A stretch of DNA of 64,000 nt, taken from the NCBI RefSeq assembly GCF_036206005.1, contig NZ_CP108143.1:4431501-4495500 (forward strand), given 5' to 3'. Origin of the DNA: Streptomyces sp. NBC_00178. GTDB taxonomy: Bacteria; Actinomycetota; Actinomycetes; Streptomycetales; Streptomycetaceae. Positions within the stretch are counted from its first letter, which is position 1. Each line of letters starts with the position of its first letter. Made by a program: the position numbers and the translations under genes. This document shows positions 58,538-64,000 of this stretch, in pieces. Under the pieces are notes generated by a model that saw nothing but the letters and a program-made list of their open reading frames with translations, was not told the origin of the DNA and ran no database searches.

Positions 58538-59824
58538 ATGCCAGCAGCCACGACCCGCGCCCCGGGCCCGCACGCCCCGGACCAGGAGGAGCCGGCGCCG
58601 CGCAAGCTGTACCGCAGCGCGGACGGCCGGATGCTCGGCGGCGTGGCACGCGGGCTCGCCGGACACCTCGGCCTGCCCGTCGCCTGGGTCCGGTTCGTGT
58701 TCCTCGGACTGTTCTTCGCCGACGGCCTCGGCGCCCTGCTCTACGCCGTGTTCTGGATCGTCGTACCGCTCGGCGTCGGCGGCGTCGAGACCACCCGGTC
58801 CGTCTTCGAGACCGCCCCCGACGGCCGCCGCAGGCTCCGCAAGCCCGACAAGGGCCAGGTCTTCGCCCTGATCGCGCTGCTCGTCGGCGCCGTGGTCTTC
58901 GTCGGCAACGTCGACATGGGCAGCAAGACGGACCGCTACGTCTGGCCCGCGCTGCTGATCGGCGCCGGGTCCGTCCTCGTGTGGCGCCAGGCCGACAACG
59001 CGCGGCGGGCCCGCTGGATCGAGGTCGGCCGCCGCCGCCGCGTGCTGCACCTGGCCCGGGGACTCGCGGGCGTCGCCCTGGTCGGCCTCGGCCTCGCGGT
59101 GTTCCTGGTGGTGCGCGGCTCCGCCGCCCAGCTCGGGAACGCCCTGACCGCCGCCGTCGCCGTACTCACCGGCATCGCCCTGCTCGCGGGCCCCTACCTG
59201 GCCCGCATGATGCAGGACCTCTCCGAGGAACGCCTGATGCGCATCAGGGCGCAGGAACGCGCCGAGGTGGCCGCCCACGTCCACGACTCCGTCCTGCACA
59301 CCCTCACCCTGATCCAGCGCAACGCCGACGACGCAGGCGAGGTCCGCAGGCTCGCCCGAGCCCAGGAACGCGAGCTGCGCAACTGGCTGTACGACCCGTC
59401 GGGCACCGGCCGCGACGAGGACGACGAGCCCACGAACCTGGCCGACGCGGTCAAGCGTGCCGCCGCCGAGGTCGAGGACAAGCACGGCGTCCCGCTGGAG
59501 GTCGTCGTCGTCGGCGACTGCCCGCTGGACGAGAAGCTGACCGCACAGATGCAGGCCGCACGCGAGGCGATGGTCAACGCCGCCAAGTACGGTGGCGAGG
59601 GCGGCGCCGTCCAGGTCTACGCGGAGGTCGAGGGCCGCACGGTCTTCGTCTCCGTACGGGACCGGGGGCCGGGATTCGACCTGGACGCCGTCCCGGACGA
59701 CAGGATGGGCGTACGGGAGTCGATCATCGGCCGGATGCAGCGCAACGGTGGTACGGCGCGCCTGCGTTCGGTGCCCGGCGGGGGCACGGAAGTCGAGCTG
59801 GAGATGGAGAGGGCGAGCGAATGA
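58538..59824 (+). CDS. histidine kinase with N-terminal PspC domain
   Basis: A 428-residue NarL-family sensor kinase. The PspC domain lies at about residues 22-85 (RSADGRMLGGVARGLAGHLG), and about four membrane helices run to ~230. The HisKA_3 segment ERAEVAAHVHDSVLHTLTLI has the phospho-His near residue 249, and the HATPase domain has N-box REAMVNAAKYGG near 343 and DRGPGFD. No extracytoplasmic sensor domain is seen, so sensing is in the membrane. GACGAT 6 nt upstream may be a -10 box. Followed by its response regulator. Confidence 0.92.
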   Translation: MPAATTRAPGPHAPDQEEPAPRKLYRSADGRMLGGVARGLAGHLGLPVAWVRFVFLGLFFADGLGALLYAVFWIVVPLGVGGVETTRSVFETAPDGRRRLRKPDKGQVFALIALLVGAVVFVGNVDMGSKTDRYVWPALLIGAGSVLVWRQADNARRARWIEVGRRRRVLHLARGLAGVALVGLGLAVFLVVRGSAAQLGNALTAAVAVLTGIALLAGPYLARMMQDLSEERLMRIRAQERAEVAAHVHDSVLHTLTLIQRNADDAGEVRRLARAQERELRNWLYDPSGTGRDEDDEPTNLADAVKRAAAEVEDKHGVPLEVVVVGDCPLDEKLTAQMQAAREAMVNAAKYGGEGGAVQVYAEVEGRTVFVSVRDRGPGFDLDAVPDDRMGVRESIIGRMQRNGGTARLRSVPGGGTEVELEMERASE

Positions 59825-60516
59825 CCGAGAACACCGAAGCGACCGGGGGTCCGGAGCGCCGGGTACGGGTCGTGCTCGTCGACGACCACCGCATGTTCCG
59901 CACCGGGGTGCAGGCCGAGATCGGCCGCACCGAGGAGACCGGCGTCGAGGTCGTCGGCGAGGCCGCCGACGTCGAACAGGCGGTCACGGTGATCACCGCG
60001 ACCCGCCCCGAGGTCGTCCTCCTCGACGTCCACCTCCCCGGGGGCGGCGGCGTCGAGGTGCTGCGGCGCTGCGCCCCGATGATGGGCGCGGTGGAGAACC
60101 CGGTGCGCTTCCTGGCACTGTCCGTGTCGGACGCCGCCGAGGATGTCATCGGGGTCATCCGCGGCGGCGCCCGCGGCTACGTCACCAAGACCATCACCGG
60201 CACCGATCTGGTCGACTCCGTCTTCCGGGTCCAGGACGGCGACGCGGTGTTCTCTCCGAGGCTGGCCGGCTTCGTCCTCGACGCGTTCGCCTCGACGGAC
60301 GCCCCGCCGGTCGACGAGGACCTGGACCGGCTCACCCAGCGTGAGCGGGAGGTGCTGCGGCTGATCGCGCGGGGATACGCGTACAAGGAGATCGCCAAGC
60401 AGCTGTTCATCTCGGTGAAGACGGTCGAGTCCCACGTCTCGGCGGTGCTGCGCAAGCTCCAGCTGTCCAACCGGCACGAGCTGACCCGCTGGGCGACGGC
60501 GCGGCGGCTGGTCTGA
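59821..60516 (+). CDS. LuxR/NarL-family response regulator
   Basis: A 231-residue regulator. Receiver domain from residue 16 (VRVVLVDDHRMFRTGV) with phospho-Asp in VVLLDVHLPGG near residue 67; LuxR-type HTH (LTQREREVLRLIARGYAYKE ... ISVKTVESHVSAVLRKLQL). Its ATG overlaps the kinase stop (ATGA). It is the cognate partner of the PspC kinase and probably controls envelope-stress genes including the divergent PspC gene. Confidence 0.94.
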   Translation: MTENTEATGGPERRVRVVLVDDHRMFRTGVQAEIGRTEETGVEVVGEAADVEQAVTVITATRPEVVLLDVHLPGGGGVEVLRRCAPMMGAVENPVRFLALSVSDAAEDVIGVIRGGARGYVTKTITGTDLVDSVFRVQDGDAVFSPRLAGFVLDAFASTDAPPVDEDLDRLTQREREVLRLIARGYAYKEIAKQLFISVKTVESHVSAVLRKLQLSNRHELTRWATARRLV

Positions 60517-60547
60517 CTCGACGGGCGGGCGCGAGTGTCCGGACCCG

Positions 60548-61303
60548 TCAGGCGGGATCGAGTGAGATGTCGAGCTTCTCGCCCACCCTGCGGTAGCCGA
60601 TGGCCGCGTAGATCCGCTCGACGTCCGGGCCGCCCGGCTCCAGCCAGACCGCGTCGAAGCCCCGGTCGAAGGCGGTGCGGGTCAGCCAGGCGGAGAGGGC
60701 GGCGCCGACACCCCGGCGGCGGAAGGTGCCGGCGACGGCCAGGCCGGCCAGTTCGCCGATGCCGTCGACCGGGGCCGAGCAGCCGCCCGCGCCGGCGGGC
60801 ACACCGTCCACGGTGGCGAGGGCGGAAACGCCACCGCCCTCCGCCGCCGCGCGCAGCCAGGCGATCTCGCCGTCGTCCGGGCCGCCCTCGCCGCCGAAAC
60901 CCGTGTGCTGCACGGCCGCGGCCGCGGTGAACTCGGCGTCGGTGGCGGGTTCGGCGACCCGGAGCCCGTCCACGGGCTTGGGCGCGAGCAGCCCTCCGGC
61001 GGGGCAGGCCATGACCGGGGCGCGGTTCTCCACGGTGAACCCCGCGGCCAGCAGGGCCGGTTCGACGGCCGGTGCCCACGCGGGCAGGAACTCCAGCCGG
61101 GGCAGCCGGTCGCGCTCCCGGAACGCCGCGACCAGGTCGGCGATCTCACCGGCGGTGGGTTCGGCATCCTGGTCGGGCATGGCGTAGTTGGCGTACTTCA
61201 GCTCCCACCCCGGGTTGTGCCGCACCGTGAAGGGTCCCACCCGGTAGTGGTCGGGGGAGCGGAGCGTGTGTGCGCGGGCGTAGTTCTGGATGGCTGTGTC
61301 CAT
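60548..61303 (-). CDS. GNAT family acetyltransferase
   Basis: A 251-residue GNAT protein with a longer N-terminal half. The acetyl-CoA site is GIGELAGLAVAGTFRRRGVG near residue 182, followed by ALSAWLTRTAFDRGF. ATG 61303 with TAGGCT 9 nt upstream. The -10 overlaps the stop of the preceding NlpC gene (12 nt gap between the two). Substrate unknown. Confidence 0.88.
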   Translation of the reverse strand: MDTAIQNYARAHTLRSPDHYRVGPFTVRHNPGWELKYANYAMPDQDAEPTAGEIADLVAAFRERDRLPRLEFLPAWAPAVEPALLAAGFTVENRAPVMACPAGGLLAPKPVDGLRVAEPATDAEFTAAAAVQHTGFGGEGGPDDGEIAWLRAAAEGGGVSALATVDGVPAGAGGCSAPVDGIGELAGLAVAGTFRRRGVGAALSAWLTRTAFDRGFDAVWLEPGGPDVERIYAAIGYRRVGEKLDISLDPA

Positions 61304-61315
61304 GGGCCCGGGAGC

Positions 61316-62386
61316 CTATGCGACGCGGGTCGCTCCGGCGAACGGCATTTCCGTGATCGGCGCGATTCGGACGGGGGCGCCCGGACGCGGCGCGTGGATC
61401 ATCTGTCCGCCGCCGATGTAGAGCCCGACATGGGTGACCCCGGAGTAGAAGAACACCAGGTCCCCCGGGGCGAGTTCGGAGCGGGATACGCGCTGTCCCG
61501 CGTTGATCTGTGTGTACGTCGTGCGCGGCAGGGACACGCCCGCGGCACGCCAGGCGGCCTGGGTGAGGCCGGAACAGTCGTAGGCGGACGGCCCGGTCGC
61601 CCCCCAGACGTAGGGCTTGCCCAGAGCGCCGTAGGCGAAGTCGACGGCCTGCGCCGCGCGGGCGTTGGGGGCGCTCACGGCGCCGCGCGGGGTGCTGCGG
61701 TCCGCGCGTACGGCGCCGCCGCCGTGGGACGCGTCGGCGGAGCGCTCGTAGTCGGCACGCTGCGCGGCGGTGAGGGTGGCGAGGAGCTTGCGGGCGTCGG
61801 ACAGCTTGGTGCGGACCGCGTTCTTGTGCTTCTCCAGTTCGGCCCGGCGGGTGGCGAGGACCGAGAGCTCGTCCTCCGCCTCGGCCCGCAGCTGCGCGAT
61901 GTCGTCGATCTGGCGGCGTACCCCGTTGATCGCGCCCGCCTGGCGGTCTCCCACCCGGTCCTCGAAGGAGGCGCGCTCCAGGTATTCGTCGGGGTCCGAC
62001 GAGAGGGCCAGCCGGACGGCCGGGTCGATGCCGGCGCTGCGGTACTGGGCGGCGGCGTACGAACCCAGGGCGTCGCGGGCGGCGTTGAGGCGCTCGGTCC
62101 TGCGGGCCGCCTCGTCGCGCAGGGCGTCCAGGGACTTCTCCGACGCCGCGGCCTCCTCCTTCGCTCCGTTGTACCGCTCGGTGGCGGTCTCGGCGTCGTG
62201 GTACAGCCGGTCCACCTTGCTCCTGACCTGGGCCGGGGTCAGCTGGGGATCGGCCTGGGCGGCACCCTCGAGGGCGGTGGCGGACGCCGCGCCGGCGAGG
62301 GCGAGGGTGGCGGCGGTGCGGGCAGCAGGCCCGGTGAACAGGCGCTGCTTGGGCTTGCGGTGAGCGGCGGTGCGATGGGCGGCCAC
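61316..62386 (-). CDS. secreted NlpC/P60 peptidoglycan hydrolase
   Basis: A 356-residue wall hydrolase. The signal peptide (GPAARTAATLALAGAASATA) is followed by a long coiled coil (about 55-215) that in related proteins regulates the enzyme. The NlpC/P60 domain has Cys in YDCSGLTQAAW near residue 275 and His in HVGLYIGGGQMIHAP near residue 325, so catalysis is intact. Related to the second NlpC/P60 protein at 63205. GTG 62386 is chosen as start; a GTG at 62464 would add 26 residues. Preceded by a 358-nt leader with a hairpin. Confidence 0.9.
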   Translation of the reverse strand: MAAHRTAAHRKPKQRLFTGPAARTAATLALAGAASATALEGAAQADPQLTPAQVRSKVDRLYHDAETATERYNGAKEEAAASEKSLDALRDEAARRTERLNAARDALGSYAAAQYRSAGIDPAVRLALSSDPDEYLERASFEDRVGDRQAGAINGVRRQIDDIAQLRAEAEDELSVLATRRAELEKHKNAVRTKLSDARKLLATLTAAQRADYERSADASHGGGAVRADRSTPRGAVSAPNARAAQAVDFAYGALGKPYVWGATGPSAYDCSGLTQAAWRAAGVSLPRTTYTQINAGQRVSRSELAPGDLVFFYSGVTHVGLYIGGGQMIHAPRPGAPVRIAPITEMPFAGATRVA

Positions 62387-62446
62387 GGGGGTGGTGCGTC
62401 CTTCCGTTCGACTGCCCGCCGGGGAGACCGTCGGGCCCGCCCGGGT

Positions 62447-62487
62447 CCGGCGGCGGGCCACCACAGGGGGGAGTGGCCCGCCGCCGG
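62447..62487 (-). promoter_or_regulatory. leader hairpin upstream of the NlpC/P60 gene
   Basis: CCGGCGGCGGGCCAC and its exact complement: 15-bp perfect stem with an 11-nt loop, 61 nt before the start codon on the minus strand. It could be a transcription attenuator or an RNA stability element. Confidence 0.5.
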
Positions 62488-62732
62488 ATTTCCTGGCGGG
62501 GTGACCGGGGTGCCGCCCGGTACGGGGGCGGCGGTAACGAATCGGTCACCTGGGACGTGACGCTAAACCCGGGGCACGGGGAAGAGGCGTAATGACAGCT
62601 ATTGCCCTCAGATGCAGTTTCGTTTCCATGGAATGACCGGGAAATCCAACCGGAGTCCGGCAATTCGCGCAGTCCTCGCGTCAACTCATCGTTAAGTCAT
62701 ACCTGGCTGAAGAGTGCTGATATGGCCGGGGC

Positions 62733-62738
62733 TAGGCT
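62733..62738 (+). promoter_or_regulatory. -10 hexamer of the leaderless 62745 gene
   Basis: TAGGCT ends 6 nt before the ATG, the same sequence and spacing as at tsaB. Confidence 0.5.
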
Positions 62739-62744
62739 GCGGCC

Positions 62745-63098
62745 ATGGACGTACTCATCAATGTCTTCGTGGCCTTGCACATCATCGGAATCGCCTCCCT
62801 GCTGGGCGGATTCCTCACCCAGATGAAGGCCATGGAGGCGGGCACGGCCCGCTTCGTCCCCGCCATGCTGCACGGCGCGCTCACCATGCTCGTCACCGGT
62901 ATCGCCCTCGTCGGGCTGAACCAGGCCGACGACCAGCACGTGAACAACGTCAAGATCGGGATCAAGCTCCTGATCCTGGTCGCGATCCTCGCGGTGGTCT
63001 ACGTGAAGCGCGACGACGAGAAGGCCGGCAAGGGCGCCTTCGCCGCGGTCGGCGGGCTGACCGTCGCCAACATCTTCATCGCCACGCTCTGGACCTGA
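62745..63098 (+). CDS. small integral membrane protein
   Basis: A 117-residue protein with four predicted membrane helices (VFVALHIIGIASLLGGFL near 8, MLHGALTMLVTGIALVGL near 41, IGIKLLILVAILAVVYV near 71 and AAVGGLTVANIFIATLW at the end). It has one charged loop (KRDDEKAGKG). No known domain. The start is probably leaderless. It lies between two NlpC/P60 genes and is convergent with the second. Confidence 0.8.
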   Translation: MDVLINVFVALHIIGIASLLGGFLTQMKAMEAGTARFVPAMLHGALTMLVTGIALVGLNQADDQHVNNVKIGIKLLILVAILAVVYVKRDDEKAGKGAFAAVGGLTVANIFIATLWT

Positions 63099-63112
63099 GC
63101 GTCCGCGCGGAC

Positions 63113-63152
63113 GCGGGAGGGGCCCGGGGGATCGTCCCCGGGCCCCTCCCGC
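63113..63152. terminator. strong bidirectional terminator
   Basis: GCGGGAGGGGCCCGGGG and CCCCGGGCCCCTCCCGC: 17-bp perfect stem with a 6-nt loop, between convergent genes. Confidence 0.9.
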
Positions 63153-63204
63153 GTGTGCGGCCTCCGCGAGCCGTGCGACCGTCGCGCTCCCGCAGGAGCG
63201 TGCC

Positions 63205-64000
63205 TCAGGCCGGGCGCACGCTTCCGTAGATCGGCATGTAGTAGATCGACTCCTCGCGGACGTTCGCACCCGGCTTGGGTGCGTGGATCATCATGCCGTC
63301 GCCCTTGTAGATGCCGACGTGGCTGATGTCGTCGTAGAAGAACACCAGGTCACCGGGTTTCAGGTTCGCCGTCGCCACCCGGGTGCCCACCTCGACCTGG
63401 TCCCACGTCGTGCGGGGCAGATTCACCCCGGCCGCCTTCCAGGCCGCCTGGGTGAGCCCGGAGCAGTCGTACGAGGACGGGCCCGTCGCCCCCCAGACGT
63501 ACGGCTTGCCGATCTGGGCGCGAGCGAAGGCCAGGACCTTCTCGGCCTTCGAGGCATAGCCGCTGTCCGAGCCGGTGCCGGAGCCCGAGCCGGCGGCGGT
63601 GCCCTGCCCCGCGGTCTCCTCCTTGGCGCGCTCGGACTCCGCCTTGTCGGCGGCGGCCTGCTTCCGGGCCAGGTCCTCGGCCTTGCGCTTGGCCTCCGCC
63701 TCCTTCTTGCGCTCCAGCTCGGCGAGCCGCGCCTTCTCCTCGGCGGTCAGCTTCGACAGCAGCGACCGGGCCTCGGTCAGCTTCGTCTGCACCTGCTGCT
63801 TGCTGGTGCGCAGCGAGGCCTGCGACTCGGTCAGCGTCTCCAGGCTCTTCGTCGCCTCGACGCGCTTCGCGGCGGCTTCCTTCTGCTGCGTGCGGAACTC
63901 GTTGACCGTCTTCTGCTGCTGGCTGGTCATCCGTGCCATCAGCTGGTCCTGGTCGAAGTACGACTGCGGGTCGTCCGCCAGGAAGAACGTCGCCGTCGGG
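63205..64000 (-). CDS. NlpC/P60 peptidoglycan hydrolase (5' end outside window)
   Basis: The frame is open to the right edge of the window, so the N-terminus and signal peptide are missing; 264 residues are visible. A coiled coil with Lys/Glu/Ala-rich repeats (about 40-135) leads to a short Gly/Ser linker and the catalytic domain: Cys in YDCSGLTQAAWKAAG and His in HVGIYKGDGMMIHAP. The C-terminus REESIYYMPIYGSVRPA is close to that of the paralogue at 61316. Both probably trim the cell wall during growth or sporulation. Confidence 0.92.
   Translation of the reverse strand, partial: PTATFFLADDPQSYFDQDQLMARMTSQQQKTVNEFRTQQKEAAAKRVEATKSLETLTESQASLRTSKQQVQTKLTEARSLLSKLTAEEKARLAELERKKEAEAKRKAEDLARKQAAADKAESERAKEETAGQGTAAGSGSGTGSDSGYASKAEKVLAFARAQIGKPYVWGATGPSSYDCSGLTQAAWKAAGVNLPRTTWDQVEVGTRVATANLKPGDLVFFYDDISHVGIYKGDGMMIHAPKPGANVREESIYYMPIYGSVRPA

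Larger units (their letters stand above)
62387..62744. promoter_or_regulatory. intergenic leader region of the NlpC/P60 gene
   Basis: A 358-bp region between two divergent genes. It contains GGTAAC-N6-GTCACC (62533-62550), overlapping GTCAC-N7-GTGAC (62545-62561), and the strong hairpin at 62447-62487. The AT-rich part near 62590-62660 probably holds the minus-strand promoter. Confidence 0.4.

Noticed and set aside
62447..62744. ydaO-type c-di-AMP riboswitch before the NlpC/P60 gene
   Set aside because: I looked for the conserved GGGGACCCA and GUCAGCUAACC elements on the minus strand and did not see them.
1..64000. Insertion sequences, prophage genes, CRISPR arrays, tRNA or rRNA genes
   Set aside because: No transposase, integrase, phage, Cas or repeat-spacer pattern was found, and no complete tRNA or rRNA structure was seen.

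Overview
The window is a 64 kb piece of a high-GC actinobacterial chromosome, almost certainly from a Streptomyces. GC is very high at third codon positions, GTG starts are frequent, and the genes whiD, bldM and a ShbA/SigD-type sigma factor lie next to guaB. All genes look chromosomal and conserved. I see no insertion sequence, prophage, CRISPR array, tRNA or rRNA.

Layout. (1) 0.2-2.8 kb: rplM-rpsI and glmM. (2) 2.8-8.1 kb, mostly minus strand: a membrane PH-like protein, a DUF389 membrane protein and coaA; then a secreted protein (+) and a HIT hydrolase (-). (3) 8.3-18.8 kb: wall-precursor, cofactor and tRNA-modification genes: glmS, acpS, nnrE/D, alr, an alpha/beta hydrolase, tsaE, tsaB-rimI-tsaD. 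Inside it sits a minus-strand secreted protein that looks like an L,D-transpeptidase with the catalytic Cys replaced. (4) 18.8-24.1 kb: an ECF42-type sigma factor with its DGPF (YCII) partner and a matching promoter, small conserved proteins, a methyltransferase and a polysaccharide-deacetylase lipoprotein. (5) 24.2-26.5 kb: groES-groEL1 with two CIRCE operators around the promoter. (6) 26.5-34.4 kb: SDR, MOSC and LysR genes, then whiD/bldM (divergent), the sigma factor, guaB and guaB3. (7) 34.4-39.5 kb: a membrane protein, a nucleotide-sugar dehydrogenase lacking its catalytic Cys, glpD and a serine hydrolase. (8) 39.6-46.6 kb: three consecutive kinase-like receptors, the middle one a large pseudokinase. 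(9) 46.7-53.3 kb: an aldehyde dehydrogenase and a GMC oxidoreductase behind a 26-bp perfect palindrome, a gene-poor 0.75 kb stretch, chorismate mutase behind a candidate Phe/Tyr leader-peptide attenuator, and guaA. (10) 53.4-64 kb: Uma2 protein, methyltransferase, membrane proteins, DoxX, a PspC/LiaF-like protein divergent from a PspC-containing histidine kinase and its response regulator, GNAT, and two NlpC/P60 wall hydrolases, the second cut by the window edge.

How the parts work together. Much of the window serves envelope building (glmM, glmS, alr, NlpC/P60, deacetylase, PspC/LiaF system, receptor kinases), purine synthesis (guaB, guaB3, guaA), protein synthesis and folding (L13, S9, t6A genes, GroES/EL) and developmental control (whiD, bldM). 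The order groES-groEL-whiB-sigma-guaB-guaB3-GMC oxidase-guaA resembles, from memory, the mycobacterial groES/EL-whiB3-sigD-guaB2-guaB3-choD-guaA region. Many genes here have a -10-like hexamer only 6-9 nt before the start codon and no ribosome binding site, which points to leaderless transcripts.

The least expected items are the chorismate mutase leader, the pseudokinase between two active receptor kinases, the Cys-less L,D-transpeptidase-like and nucleotide-sugar dehydrogenase proteins, the duplicated hairpin that also encodes the C-termini of two adjacent membrane proteins, and several unassigned perfect palindromes.
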